Positions 1 to 13,364 are shown, numbered from the stretch's first letter. The stretch is 64,000 nucleotides of DNA from Daucus carota subsp. sativus (GCF_001625215.2 NC_030383.2:40668380-40732379); one strand, 5' to 3'. The notes: generated by a model not told the origin, from the sequence alone. Made by a program: numbers and translations.

Positions 1-815
1 TGCTTTAATTACGTTTAATTAGGGTTTTATAACTGCTTTTTACTGACGGATCTCGTGCTCTCTTGATCCGATTTGTGCTTTTCGAGGTGGTAATTACAGC
101 TTTCTAATGTGTTTTTCGATGAATATAATCAAAAAGCTGTTTATAATTGATCGATTGTTTTTCAGTGATTTGAATCGTGTAATTGGATCGGTGATTTGTT
201 TAGTGTGTTTGTTGGATTTAGCTGTTTGACTGACGATGAGAGCATATGGAAAGTTGTATCATTTCGTGTCTTTTTGGAGCTGGTTGTGTGATTGTGTTTG
301 TTTATATTTAGCAGATATCGAAACTTTCTTTTTGATTGGATGTTGGAGAATTGTCTTTTTGTGAATACTTTTTGCCTGTTCTGGCTTTATGTGTAATATA
401 GCGGGCTAAGATATGTGGAAGGCTGAAGTAACTACTGTTTAGGTAATGGATTCCGTGACTATGTTTACCATAGTGTGACTATTGAATTGCATGACTTGAG
501 ATGGTAGGTAGTCTGTGCTAAGTTCATTGGTTTCGGTTATATATATATGATTGTTTTTGTCATAATTTTGTGGTATTTGATACTTTGCTTTTTTATTCGA
601 TGTCGGAGAAACTCTCTTTTTGTGAAAACTTTTTGCCCTTATATTATACATATATTTGGAAGACTCTTCTATATATTGGTAATATATCTCGTGACGTAGT
701 TAAATGACGTTATTGATAGTCGAAGTAGATAGTTATGACCTTACAATCTCTGTAGACAATAGTGTGACGTGAAATATAATAAAACTTATTGACAATAGTG
801 TGATGCAGATAATTA

Positions 816-1050
816 CTCCCTCTGTTTTGAAATATAGGTCGCTTGATTTTTTTGCACGCAATTCTAAGTCCTTTGACCGCATGTTAAAAATCATTATTTT
901 TGAATTTTTTTTTTTCTGAATAAAAATATATATCACATATTTTTATTCACAAAAAGAAAATTTTAAAAATAATAATTTTTAGCATGCGGTCAAAACACTT
1001 AGAATTGTGTGCAATAAAGTCAAACGACCTATATTTCAAAACGGAGGGAG
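816..1050. mobile_element. Stowaway-type (Tc1/mariner-like) MITE
   Basis: A 235-bp element begins CTCCCTCTGTTTTG and ends CAAAACGGAGGGAG, the classic Stowaway terminus, flanked by TA on both sides (814-815 and 1051-1052). The two arms are complementary over roughly 70 bases, through the shared core containing GACCGCATG, so the element would fold into one long hairpin. It lies in the importin leader intron and has no coding capacity. Confidence 0.92.
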
Positions 1051-1527
1051 TATAACCTTAGTTGACAATTGTGAGGCATAGTATTTAATTAATTTTATTT
1101 TGTTATTGTTCTATTTACTTCCAAGTTTGAACAGACTGTGTTAGCATTTTCATGTGTTGTACCATGACCAAAATTGATAAAAAATTAGTTCACTGTTATT
1201 TTTATTACAAGGTTTTTGATATTTTTTGCATAATAACTGTGGGACTTAGGGTTGTCATTTGGGGTAAATTGGAAATGTTGGTGTGCAGGATTTAATACTG
1301 TTGGGATATTGATTATAAGTCCATTGTTATTTCCAACATCCATTTTTGGCATAGGAAATTAATGGTTTGCTGGTGTTTGATAAAGTTAAAATTAATATAC
1401 TTTTCTATTGTTTACATTGACTTTACAGTTATCATAGTTTATATTAATGTTTTGCCGACTTATTTTTATTTTTCAAATGTTTGACTATGTAATTTCCTTC
1501 TGCTATCAGTTTTCATATATTTTTATA

Positions 1528-1824
1528 GGGGGTGTTTGGTTCATGGTTAATGGGCCCGGGAGTCTGAACCTCTATTCCATGTGTTAGTGTTTGGATTAAT
1601 AATTTTGTGAATCAGAACCTTCTCTATCCCATGTGTTAGTGTTTGGATTAGGAATTTTGTTGCTTGGAATGGGCACCTCATTTCCGTTGGGCGAGTAAAG
1701 CATGCCTTAACTACACCTTGGGATTTCGTATCATTTTCCATTCCTATTAATCCTTCATTCGCATGTTATTCATTCTCATTCTTGATTCCTGTTCCCATTA
1801 CCATGAACGATCCAAACGCCCCCC
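1528..1824. mobile_element. Tourist-like (PIF/Harbinger) MITE
   Basis: About 297 bp with terminal inverted repeats: GGGGGTGTTTGGTTCATGG at the left and the complement of ATGAACGATCCAAACGCCCC at the right. The flanks are ATA and TTA, an imperfect 3-bp duplication of the Harbinger kind. The inside contains an internal duplication of a segment with CCATGTGTTAGTGTTTGG. It is non-coding and sits in the same leader intron as the Stowaway element. Confidence 0.75.
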
Positions 1825-1893
1825 TTAATGTTTGCTTGATTGTTTTATAAAATGATTGAACGTGTGAACTTTATGTTTGTCTACAGATAAAGT

Positions 1894-4611
1894 ATGGCTA
1901 CAGAGATCACTCTGGTTCTATTGAATGCACAATCAGGAGATGGAACAGTAAGGAAGCAGGCAGAAGAGAACTTGAAGCAGTTTCAAGATCAAAACCTTGC
2001 TGGTTTCTTGTTGTCGCTCGCTGGAGAGCTTTCAAGTGATGAAAAGCCTGTGGACAGCCGTAAATTGGCAGGTTTGATTCTTAAAAATGCATTGGACGCT
2101 AAGGAACAACATAGAAAGTTTGAGCTTGTTCAGAGATGGTTATCTCTTGATGTAGCTGTGAAGGGGCAGATTAAGACATGTTTGCTTCAGACCCTTTCTT
2201 CTCCTGTACCTGATGCTCGTTCAACTGCATCACAAGTTATAGCCAAGGTTGCAAGCATTGAGCTCCCACAGAAACAGTGGCCTGAGTTGATAGTATCTTT
2301 GTTGGGAAACATTCACATGGTTCCTGTTCATGTCAAGCAAGCCACCTTGGAAACACTAGGTTATTTGTGTGAAGAAGTCTCCCCAGATGTTGTTGAGCAG
2401 GATCAAGTAAATAAGATACTTACAGCCGTTGTTCAGGGCATGAATGCATCTGAAGGAAATAATGAAGTGAGGCTTGCTGCTACTAGAGCATTATATAATG
2501 CTCTTGGCTTTGCTCAGGCAAATTTTACCAATGATATGGAGCGTGATTATATTATGAGAGTTGTTTGTGAGGCAACTTTGTCTCCAGAAGTTAAGATCCG
2601 TCAAGCAGCCTACGAGTGTTTGGTTTCCATCTCATCGACGTATTATGAGAAACTAGCTCCTTACATTCAGGATATTTTCAACATCACGGCCAAGGCTGTT
2701 AGAGAAGATGAAGAGGCTGTTGCTCTTCAGGCCATGGAATTTTGGAGCTCAATATGTGACGAGGAGATAGATATCTTAGAAGATTATGGAGGTGATTTTA
2801 ATGTTGCAGACTCAGATATTCCTTGCTTTTATTTTATCAAGCAGGCGCTTCCTGCTCTTGTGCCCATGTTGTTGGAAACTCTTTTAAAGCAAGAAGAAGA
2901 TCAAGACCAGGATGAAGGTGCCTGGAACCTTGCTATGGCTGGGGGAACCTGCCTTGGTTTGGTTGCACGGACAGTTGGGGATGATATTGTCCCACTTGTC
3001 ATGCCGTTTATTCAAGAGAGTATAGCGAAAGATGACTGGAGGCAGAGAGAGGCAGCCACTTACGCATTTGGTTCTATATTGGAGGGTCCTTCTCCTGACA
3101 AATTAACTCCTATTGTCAATGTTGCTCTAAATTTTATGCTTACGGCTTTAACAAAGGACCCAAATAACCATGTGAAAGACACAACTGCTTGGACACTTGG
3201 AAGAATATTTGAATTTCTTCATGGTTCAACTGTGGAGACGCCTATTATAAATCAGACCAACTGCCAGCAGATTATCACAGTGCTTTTGCAAAGCTTGAAT
3301 GACGTTCCAAATGTTGCAGAAAAGGCCTGTGGTGCTCTATATTTTCTTGCCCAAGGTTTTGAGGACGTGGGTTCCTCTTCTCCTTTAACTCCTTATTTTC
3401 AGGAGATTGTTCAGGCCCTCCTCACAGTCTCACGTAGAGAAGACGCTGGGGAGTCTCGCTTAAGGACTGCTGCTTATGAGACATTAAATGAAGTGGTGCG
3501 TTGTTCGACAGAGGAAACAGCTCCCATGGTGATGCAACTAGTTCCTGTCATTATGATGGAGCTTCACAATACTCTCGAGGCACAAGTACAGAAGCTTGTG
3601 TCTGATGAGAGAGAGAGGCAGAATGAGCTGCAAGGTCTTCTTTGTGGGTGCTTACAAGTGATTATTCAGAAGCTTGGAACATCTGAGCCAACAAAGTATG
3701 CCTTCATGCAGTATGCAGATCAAATAATGAATCTCTTCCTGAGGGTTTTTGCTTGCAGAAGTGCAACTGTGCATGAGGAAGCCATGCTTGCAATTGGTGC
3801 CCTCGCATATGCAGCAGGTCCCGATTTTGCCAAGTACATGTCGGAATTCTATAAGTACGTGGAAATGGGTCTTCAGAATTACGAGGAGTATCAAGTATGT
3901 GCAGTCACAGTTGGTGTGGTGGGTGATATATGCAGAGCATTAGAGGACAAGGTCATGCCCTTCTGCGATGGCATTATGACCCAGCTCCTCAAAGATTTGT
4001 CTAGCAGCCAGCTGCACCGATCTGTAAAGCCTCCAATATTTTCATGCTTTGGTGACATAGCACTGGCAATTGGGGAGAATTTTGAGAAATATTTGACTTA
4101 TGCGATGCCTATGCTCCAGAGTGCAGCTGAGTTGTCTGCCCACACCTCAGGTGCGGATGATGAAATGATAGAGTACACAAATCTTTTGAGAAATGGTATC
4201 TTGGAAGCCTATTCTGGGATATTCCAAGGCTTTAAGAACTCTCCAAAAACCCAGCTGTTAATTCCATATGCTCCGCATATCCTCCAGTTCTTGGATAGCA
4301 TTTATATGGAAAAAGACATGTGAGTTAATATTGTACTTGTGTTTACTTAAGTTCTGTTTGTGATATGTGTCGTATATCTCTAGCATCTAACTTAATATTT
4401 GTTGGCTATCAGGGATGACGTAGTAATGAAAACTGCCATTGGTGTCCTTGGGGATTTAGCTGATACACTGGGGAGCAATGCAGGTGCCTTAATTCAGCAA
4501 TCTATGTCGAGCAAAGACTTTTTGAATGAATGCTTGACCTCTGAGGATCACTTGATTAAAGAATCTGCTGAGTGGGCTCGATTGGCCATTCATCGTGCAA
4601 TTTCTGTCTGA
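1894..4611 (+). CDS. KPNB1: Importin subunit beta-1 (karyopherin beta-1)
   Basis: Carries cargo through nuclear pores by binding importin alpha and Ran-GTP. There are two coding exons: 1894-4319 and 4413-4611. The 93-bp intron has donor GTGAGT at 4320 and acceptor ending 4412, joining K-D-M to D-D-V. The product is 874 aa, close to the roughly 870 aa usual for plant KPNB1. The importin-beta N-terminal domain spans about residues 20-100 and HEAT repeats fill the rest. An acidic stretch (QEEDQDQDEGAWN, about residue 332) matches the acidic loop of HEAT 8 that contacts Ran and the IBB domain. The first ATG after the leader-intron acceptor is used, and the frame opens with the family's MATEITLVLLNAQS. 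The ORF reading past 4319 ends at once in TGA, which confirms the splice. Nothing looks broken; identity is secure. Confidence 0.97.
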
Positions 4612-4872
4612 GTTGTGTCTGCTTGGTATATTTTACCTTTTAGTTTAAAGTCCCTGCATGCATACGGGTGTGTCGAGTCGGGTCCAGGACTGCATTCAAC
4701 GGGTCGGGTCATCAGCATTTCTAACAGAAGGTATCTTCAAGTGTCTCTAACTCATGCATCAGCACCATAGGTGGGTCTTTTTGTCAGCGGAGGGGAATGC
4801 CTTGTAAATGTCATCGAAAACTGAATGGTAACATGGTGCTGAAAACTTGGGGTTTTTTTCATTGAAATCGCC

Positions 4873-4911
<39 letters not shown>

Positions 4912-7442
4912 GGGGGGTTATGGGTATGGAGGTGCAACTCTGCTGAATGGACGAGCTGCTTGACATTTCTTCTACATGCCTGGAGGTACAAGTGATACCC
5001 ATGAAGCTGGTCCTGCCAGGTTTCCAGGTGGTACAAAATTGAATGTACAAGTGCAAACAATGAAGGACCATCCATGACATAGAGACGCCACCTTTTCAAC
5101 TTTTCCTTGATCAGCCTTTTTTTTTTTTTTTTTTTTTTTCATTTTGGTCGGTTTCATGCATTATTAGTCCGAGTCGTCAATATTCAGGTCTGTCACATTC
5201 GGATTGCATTCCTTTTTTCAAATTCTTGCATGGTGGGGGTGGTTGGTATAATCCAAATTTAGTTAGGTCACATCATTTTGCATAGGTCCTGGTTGATTTT
5301 GGTCAGCCTACAGTAGGTGTTTTGTATGCAAGTGTTGAATACAGTGCATCCATGAAGTCATGTGTGCTTCAGTTTTTCTTTTTATCGAAGTACAGTTTCT
5401 CGTCATGTTTTGAGACGCTCGCTCTTATTTTGGTTCGCTGCCTAAATAGAAGTGGTATACTATATTGTAATATTTCAGATTGTAATGACAATGAAAGATT
5501 GTTCAAGTTTCACTTGTGCGAGGCAACGGATTGATAGTCTTGCTTTGTATTATTTACTTTGGTTTCAAGTTTTACATTATGCATGCCATCCGTATTTAAG
5601 AAACGAGTCTGTTTCTTGGGTATCACAGGACACTGAAGGAGTATAAGCTCCTACAGTTGGAAGATGTGATGCCTTTTCTTTCAGATATCTTGTTTAAAGG
5701 GTGTTGTCATGACACATTAGTTGGTATTTTGGCATATTTTGTGCAAATTTGTAATATGTTGTCATGGTTTCAGGTTAAGTGAACAAAATGGTTTTCAAAT
5801 GGTGTTGGGTTGGTGTGGTGCTAAAAGTTGTTTTTCATGGTTAGAGAACCTGCAGTTGCTTTGTCTTTCTGGCTTTAACTTTCAAGCAATTGTAGTTTAG
5901 TAAGTGTAATGTCACTGTTTGAGCTCAGTGAGCAGGCAAGCGTTTATCTCTCGTCAGTCCCAGGACTAACATTTCGATGATCTTATAAAAAAAAAATATT
6001 CACTCTATCGCATATAGACTTAAGGGTATCGCGGCATAACCAAATTTTAACAGGAAAAAAGATCTTAGGTATTCTGTTATGCGTCTTGTACATGTTAATG
6101 CACATAGAATGGGGATAAAGAGGGAGCAAATCCAATTTTATGAAATCAATTTACCTGCCCGCTGGATTAATGAAACCATCATAACAGATGTTCTGTCTCC
6201 CAACAAAACGAGATTAAACAAATGTTTTGTGTTAATGAATGTTGAAAACACAATTAGTGTAAAGAGTTCAGTACAGTAATTGTGCTTTGTTGTCTATCTT
6301 TTTGTAGTAGTGCTACCACTAATGGCTTACCAAAATTCAACTCTCTAAAGTCCTGCACACTGATTTTATTTATAGGTCACTGTCTGTTTCTGTCTCCCTC
6401 TCAGTACCATTTCATTTCGAAATTTAACGAAAGCCGAAACATAAGGATCAAAGGTGTTCCTAGGCCCTTGCCATATTTTTCGTATCGTAATATAATATAC
6501 CATGTTCCCATGGTGGATCTAGATTACCAACACGGATACCGTGAATGACTGTGAAAGCCTCGTGGGTACGGCCTGTGCACAAGACTACCGCATGAGCGAG
6601 CGTCGAGCGACATCGGTACAATAGTACATACATAGTGGCTCTAAAAGGAGTCACAACAAGGAAAAGCAGCATATGAGAGATAGTGAGGAACGAGAAATGA
6701 ATGAGAATTAGCATGAGCTATATGAGATGCCACTTGAGTGCACAAACATTGTGGAGGGCAGAAAAGTAGATTGACTTATAAAAGGAGAAGGCAAGAGAAG
6801 TATGATTACATAGATGTCAAGCTGAAAACGCAAAATCATCTGCGCCATGCAAAGGCTTGGTGAATGTAAGGTGTCCACATGCAAGCTATTGCTCCTCTTC
6901 TGATGTAACACCAGAGATATAGTGTAGTTGACTTTCAGATTGTGGTCTAAACCTAATGCATTTCATCATCATTATACTGCTCCGAATGCATCACAACCTG
7001 TTCTCCTAAGCCACTTTCCTCTCATTTTTTATATATATTTTTTTCTCATATGTTACAAATATTTTCAAGTACATACGGGAGGTGAAAATTGAAATTGTAT
7101 TTTGTATCTGATCATGATGAGGTCTTCCTCTGACTCCTTAAGATTTTAGAAGAACTTCACTTCTCAGCTGATCCCGCGGTAATTCCACGGTAACCCACGA
7201 GAAGTGAGGATCACAACCTATGATCTTAATCGATGGAAGCACTATAATTTTGAAGAGATTCCTTAAAAGTGGTAGCTTACCTTATTTTGTTTTTTTTCAC
7301 TCGTTTTCGTGAGCCAACTTTTGTTGGTTAAAGTCACTTTCTGTGCCCCTCTGAGCAAGGATAAAAGCACCCTCTTCCTCCCATTTCTCCCTCTCATCTT
7401 CAAATCATAGCTTCAATTCTAATACTGTTAATAAAACCAGCC
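4612..7442. other. Intergenic region with long homopolymer tracts
   Basis: This holds the importin 3' region and the PSY upstream region. A run of 36 G lies at 4875-4910 and a run of 23 T at 5117-5139; both are hypervariable and error-prone in sequencing. The short ORFs between 5.3 and 6.9 kb match no family I recognise. Near 7150-7210 there is a small imperfect inverted repeat around ACTTCTC/GAGAAGT. No RNA gene or transposon end is clear. Confidence 0.4.
7360..7367 (+). promoter_or_regulatory. Probable TATA box of the PSY gene
   Basis: GATAAAAG, followed by a pyrimidine-rich CCCTCTTCCTCCC stretch and then a short leader ending at the ATG at 7443. The spacing (about 75 bases from TATA to ATG) suits a short plant 5'UTR. 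It is inferred from sequence only. Confidence 0.5.
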
Positions 7443-7978
7443 ATGGTCACTAGAATTAAGACCTCTCACTTAATCTTCCTTCTCTTTCTGTGCCTATCTT
7501 CAGGTAATAAAAGTCTAGGAACAGTCTCAGTGTTCATTTCAAAGTATGTCACTAGCTTATCAAAGCGTACCATTTAACAAGTGTTTACATTTTTCTCTAG
7601 GCATGATCGAAGGAGTGAGCAATGGCATGAACCCCGCTAGTATGCTCCACGAGGTAAACCTTAAACCACATGCAGAAACTAGGAACTGACTCGACTATAT
7701 GATTTGAATGTATACGAGTGCACTACACGGCATGATACAGTATATTACGTTCAAGTAGATAGATAGGAACAAAAGATTAAGCTTTTATACTTCTTACGTT
7801 CGCCACTGGTTATTATGCAGAAAAATACTAACTTAGCTCATGTTTTGTGAAGGGCCGTGACAAAATGAGTTCAAGGAAGCTTCTAAGTCATGATGTCGTG
7901 CTAGACTACGAAGATCCAGGAGCAAATCCTAAACATGATCCAAGGGGGAAGAAAGGAGGAGGCGGCAGGAACAAATGA
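7443..7978 (+). CDS. PSY-family tyrosine-sulfated peptide hormone precursor
   Basis: Precursor of a secreted growth-promoting peptide. Three exons: 7443-7503, 7601-7653 and 7853-7978, with GT-AG introns of 97 and 199 bp. The product is 79 aa. Residues 1-20 are a basic start followed by a leucine/phenylalanine-rich hydrophobic core, a good signal peptide. The last exon holds LDYEDPGANPKHDP at residues 55-68, which matches the conserved PSY1 core (D-Y-x-D-P-x-A-N-x-K-H-D-P). Tyr57, preceded by Asp, is the expected sulfation site of tyrosylprotein sulfotransferase. The C-terminal tail is basic and glycine-rich (GKKGGGGRNK). Known PSY precursors are similarly short and are perceived by PSYR receptor kinases at the cell surface. 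Exons of 61, 53 and 126 bp keep phase throughout. The family call is firm; which PSY paralogue it is remains open. Confidence 0.9.
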
Positions 7979-9550
7979 TTGCAAATAACTCCTAGTTTCG
8001 AGCATCAGGCTGTCAAAGCAAATACTCCAGAGGAATTTGTACTGCAACATCACAGGATAGTAAGCGGCATATTCTAATTTCCCTACAGTATCACAGCATC
8101 CTTTCGTTTGAGGGTCTGAGGTGTTAAATTATACTATGATTGTAAAATCCTTCTATAAGGGTACAATAAGACCATAAAGGTTCTTTCACGTCTTAGGTAC
8201 TTTCAACACTCTCATCCGATTTTCCTCACACATCAAGGCTAATAGTTTTGTTGTCTCTCTATTTAAGATCTTTTATATAATAAAATTTATTCACTAATGA
8301 ATTTATCTAGACGACAAATCTAAATGATAAACAGGTTACCCCACCCCCCCCCCCCCCCCCCCCCCCACCCCCACCCACCAAAAAAAAAAAAAAAAAGAGA
8401 GAGAAGAAGAAGAAGACCCCCCTAGCTATAAACAAGCGTGCCAATTGTTTCATATGAGAAAGTTATCATTCTTGACTATTCATTTTTTTTCACTAATTAT
8501 TCTCTCAACTACTTTTGCACACATATATTGTGTATTTCCTCTTTGCAATCATACCAACATATTTGGATGGCTGCCGAAGAAAGAGTTGTCTCACATTAAT
8601 TAGATTCAGAGAATCATGAATGAAGTCTGCAGATGTCAAATTCTGAAGCAGTGAATTGCTAAGCCTATGCATGGATTTTACTAAGTTTTCATCGAACAAA
8701 GTGGTCAAATCAGATGTATAAGCTTTTTGTCGGCAGATTTAGGTTCTTAGATCTCTTCAAAGCTACAGGTCAAGCATTCATATTTTCTGGTATATTTCTT
8801 GTCTTTACAGATCTTATCCATAAACTATCCCCTCCATCCCCCTAATAATCATAGTTCTGACTAACTATAGTCATTATGTATATAATTTCAATCTTTTTCA
8901 TAGATCTATGTTAAGTGATTATATATTATAGTTACAATATTTATCTAGTGGGGAACCAACTTTGCAGAGCATCCAATGAATATGTGGTCTCTAAGTACTA
9001 ACTAAATCACTTGTATATCACAAATAAGATACAAGAACCTTAATTTCTAACTACTGTTTCTTTCCACTGACAATAACATAAAGCTTCTTAGCTACAAACC
9101 TAACTGTTCCCAGTATCTAAGCGATTGTAACATTAATTTATCTAGGTAATTCAAACAAACAAAAAAATGAAAAATGAGTATAATCATCCCCTTGCAAGGA
9201 TATGATGTTTAATATCTAATATTAAAACTTCTTTATTCATCATCCCTTGTAATATATGAACGAACTATTGAGTGCAACAGCAACCATGACAGACACAAGA
9301 AGTTAAATGAATCAACAATTGGTTAACATACACATATTAAGTAGAAACACATCAAATATCTATAACATTTAGCATTACAAGATACTTTTACAGAACTAGC
9401 TAGGAATTATATGTATTCTAATAAGATGCTAAAGAATGCCATTACGTATAATAGCAATAACATAAGGAAATGTACATGTACAGAGTATGCAGGAGATAAA
9501 AAGTAAATTTGTGTTAATTATTTATATACAGTATAACAGGGCCTCAGAAC
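7979..9550. other. Intergenic region between PSY and PP2C genes
   Basis: The two genes converge here, so this includes both 3' regions. A poly-C tract (8344-8366) is followed by CCACC units, a run of A and GA-rich sequence to about 8417. The remainder is AT-rich with no gene, transposon terminus or RNA gene that I can support. Confidence 0.4.
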
Positions 9551-12500
9551 TCATGAACCTAGCATGGATGTCATCCATATTCCAAATGACACAATACCTA
9601 AAGTTGCAAAAGCTTGGCCCAGTTCAAAAAAGATATTTTGCTGCTGAATAGGCACACTTTCCCAGTTGGTTCTCCTGAGTTCGAAACAAATGCACAGCAA
9701 AAAAAAAAGTTAAACAGAGTAGATGGTAAATTTTCACTTATAAGTGTATGATAGGTGTATTGAAAGCGGAAAATATCTCATTGCAGGCGGGATAGCAAAT
9801 GTAGTAAAAGGGAAAAACAATGGCAAAAAAAGCCATCAGCCACAATAAGTTGCCTCTTTTAAAGTCCATATAGTTCTAAAATTAAAGCTTAAAGATAATA
9901 CTTATGCTGAAGTGAAGTGGGAACATGGGGCAGTTAATTAGTGAGGGCATACCCAAAATCAGCAAGAACAATGGTTATATTGTCTTGTGACCGCCGATCC
10001 TGCAGCAAAAATAAAGTTGCAGGTTAGTAGGAGAGGGAAAACATGACAAATGTGAGAGATGGGGGACTAAATTGTTGTTATTACCAGGGCAACTTGTCCG
10101 AGTGCTTCACAAGCCATCTACAGTAAGACACAAGGCACTTAGAATCTATTTGCAAAATAAGAAACTAAAGATCCGGGGTAAGTGCTTACCTGTACATCTC
10201 CATGTTTTCGTAGTTGATTCCTAACAAAAGTGACTGCTTCTGAGCTGGAATAACCAATCAAAGGAGATAAATTATGCTTAAAGATTTCGGGGAAATATAA
10301 TAAATACTAATATGCTAGATCATGCCAGTCTCATCTCAAAAGAAGACCTGTTTATGTAATCCCACAAGCCATCAGATGCCAATAGTATAAATTCTGTATC
10401 TACTCCAAGATCTACTTGGAAAACATCAGGACAGACAGTAACAAGATCCCCAGAAAATTTAATCCTGGCACAAATGTAGCAATATTGTTAACCCTTAAAG
10501 TAACAACAACAATATCAACTATCTTGGTGAATTCATTTCAGTTAGCAAGTGCGGAGCCAAAACTGCAAATGTAGGTCTATATTAATTTTGCAACTACAAC
10601 TGTAGCCTAGTTCAAGCATGTGAGAGATCCTACCGGGAAACAAACTTTGGAGACCATCTCCCTTCCTGAACTCCCTTTTCTAGCATCCTTTCCATCAGTA
10701 AAATCCATCCATTGTTAGTACGAGGAAGTTGGTTCCTAATGTGGTCATTATAATACAAAACTGGGCACATGTTCAAGAAGTAGTGAGAAAGTTCAAGAAC
10801 ATACTCATATTTCTTTGTCTTAAACCGCATGTCACCAAAAGCACGAGACACTGAGATATCTCCACAAATTCTTCCATTAACAATCTGCGGAGTCAGTACA
10901 GGAAACACGATTTTACATAATTTGAACCATACTGTCACAATTTACATATAACATACAAGGGTATAGCATTTCACTACAGCAACATTAATTCAATCCTTTT
11001 CACATATCAGTTAAATGGTGCCTAGCTCTTTTGAGTTTAAGTTATACATTCTAGCACATGGTGTCAAGAAATGAATTTTAATGAGGACTAGAGATGGAGA
11101 AAATATTTGGGTCAACGGCTCATGATCATGTTGAGGTATCTTCGCATGATAGGGTAAATCTTGTATGTGAACCTATATGAATGAGTTTATGAAGACTACT
11201 TTTCAGAGTTATACAAATGTTATGTCCCATCAGAAGAGCTTTCAGATGCAACATGTATATGTAAAGGACTTTCTTTGAAGATGTAAAGGGTTATTGATTG
11301 ATGCCTAACTATACTGTTGGATAGTCAAGTACTTCTTGACATGCAACAGATACAAAGTACAATAAGAAACTTAATGCATAATATACATTGAAATTAAATT
11401 TGGAAAACACACCCATCCACCTGCTTCTCTGATTCTTCTGATTTCATTAAGAGAAGCTTTGTTGCTTCCATATGGTCGATGGGAACCAGTTAATACTTCA
11501 GGTTTTCCAGCTCGTGAAAGAACCTGCTTGAAAAGTCCGAGCGTGCATAAGCAATATGATTTTGATCATGAATAGACTGCTAATTAGTTTTACGCATGAC
11601 CTTAGGGGCAGAAATAGGAACATACAGCGCATGAGTCACCAACGTGTGATATAAACAGCAAATCATTGTTAATGAACAGAGCAGTGGCCGTTGAACCAGA
11701 TTCAGTTTCCTCGCCGCTCGTCTCAAGCCTTTACAAAATGAAACAGCATCTAAACCTTCAACGCAATGATACAAGATACAAAATCATACTGAGACAATAT
11801 TACATTGCCATATTTCACTGAGACAGTGTTAATTTGTAAGTGAAGGCATTAAGATTTTACCAATTTATGAGCTTCTCATCAGCTGTTTGAAATGCGTCTT
11901 GTAATGCCTTTTTAATGACATTAAAATTCTTCCCCGTGAGCAACATTCCACCTTGTAAAGCCGTAACACACTCTCTATATAACTCATCCCTGTATCAAGG
12001 ACACTAAAGCATTCAGTGCGTATATATAAAGACAGCACGCTCAGTATGCCCTAGTCACATAAAGGAACTACAGCAAACAAGATTATCATATAAAAGAAAA
12101 ACTTGTGTGTGTGTGTAGGGTCATTTTCCAATCCAAACTATTTTAGTGGTACTGCAAATCAACATTTTGCTGTTTGCAGGCAAAATTGGTCTGTATATGA
12201 ACCAACACCCTCATATATAGGTGCCCGTTCAATTGTCAAATAAAAACCAAAAATACAATGAAGCAAAAAACTCGCCACAGCCATCCATTATATATTAATG
12301 GTCAAGGCTATATTTGTTTGAAATGATCATAATCGAAAGATTATATTCCGATCACTACAAACCATTGGACTATAGTCCTTTACAAAATCAAGATCTCATA
12401 ATTATTTTTCTCGCAATAAGGACAAATACTTTAGCGGAGGATGTAGTATTCGATTCTCTCAAGTCATTAATTAATCCTCTTGAACTATAACAAACAATTT

Positions 12501-13364
12501 AACAAATTTTAAAATGGTTAAATATCAATCTCAAAGCTAACTCCTCAAAAAAAACACAGCATGGAAGGACAATAATCCAAAATTATAATCCTTACATCAC
12601 AGTTCTTATCAATATAGTCCTTGGACCATTAGTCCCATAAATAGTCAAATCCCTCGTGTTTATCAAACAGAATTACTTGATGGATAAATTTTTGCAATAA
12701 CTATATATATCCATTCTTGGATTAAACAAGTAGTATAAGTCATGTATTTAAATCCTCTACTATAATAATTTAATCCTTATTAAAATCCTAAATTCAAATT
12801 CATTTGGCAAGTAGGCTAAAACAAACATGATAGTATTATAACTGAATCCCTTATTTAATCCTCTCAACAAATATATCTAAGTGCATTGCAACTAACATGA
12901 CTCCCCGTGTGAGCGGTGATTTGTAGCAATGTAATCCGTAATCTCTTACCCATAAACTTTTATTCACAAAAAATATCAAGCAAAGTATCTTTCTGATGAA
13001 CTTGAAATTACGTGCAAAAAGTCAAAGAGACCGGAAAAAACCTTAGGAATTTAACTGAAGAGTAACCGGCATGACCATCGAAAACAGCAGCAAAGGAAAA
13101 GGCATCAAGACCATCAGCACTAGACTTGACAATCACAACATCATCTTCCATCTCTTCTCTAGCCCCTTGCAACTTGGTGGACCCCCATCGAATCCCACTC
13201 ACTCCCGTTAAAGAAGAGGGCGTGTTTATCGCAATAGCTGAGCTGCAACAACGGCCACCGAGGTTCTTGGTCTTTGTCTTGTAATAACTTAGGTGGTTGT
13301 GGTTTTTACAGTGAGCTGTGTTGAATATCATCAACTTGTGCAAGTTAAGGCTTGGTAAAGACAT
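9551..13364 (-). CDS. PPH1: Thylakoid-associated protein phosphatase 2C, PPH1/TAP38 type
   Basis: Mg/Mn-dependent Ser/Thr phosphatase that in Arabidopsis dephosphorylates light-harvesting complex II and so returns the plant from state 2 to state 1. Eleven exons: 13364-13042, 11989-11861, 11728-11626, 11523-11413, 10884-10805, 10687-10634, 10464-10348, 10244-10190, 10117-10085, 9999-9953, 9674-9551. They keep phase and give 391 aa, against about 388 in Arabidopsis. Residues 1-55 resemble a chloroplast transit peptide. PP2C motifs follow in order: EMEDD (71-75), VFDGHAG (94-100), [33 protein letters not shown] and [14 protein letters not shown] hydrophobic C-terminus (GIVSFGIWM) fits the known membrane anchor. 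The metal-binding acidic residues are present. The closest remembered match is PPH1/TAP38, not the ABI1-type PP2Cs. Confidence 0.93.

Larger units (their letters stand above)
1..1886 (+). other. Leader region and 5'UTR intron of the importin beta gene
   Basis: No coding exon is visible here. The stretch is T-rich on the + strand, as expected for a plant leader intron, and ends in a clear acceptor (TGTTTGTCTACAG, last base 1886) eight bases before the importin start codon. The donor of this intron is not identified with confidence and may lie near or before the window start. Two MITEs (816-1050 and 1528-1824) sit inside it. The small minus-strand ORFs have no recognisable content. Confidence 0.55.

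Noticed and set aside
6079-6714. Overlapping ORFs on both strands upstream of the PSY gene
   Set aside because: Translations show no family features, and the ORFs contradict each other in strand; probably chance.
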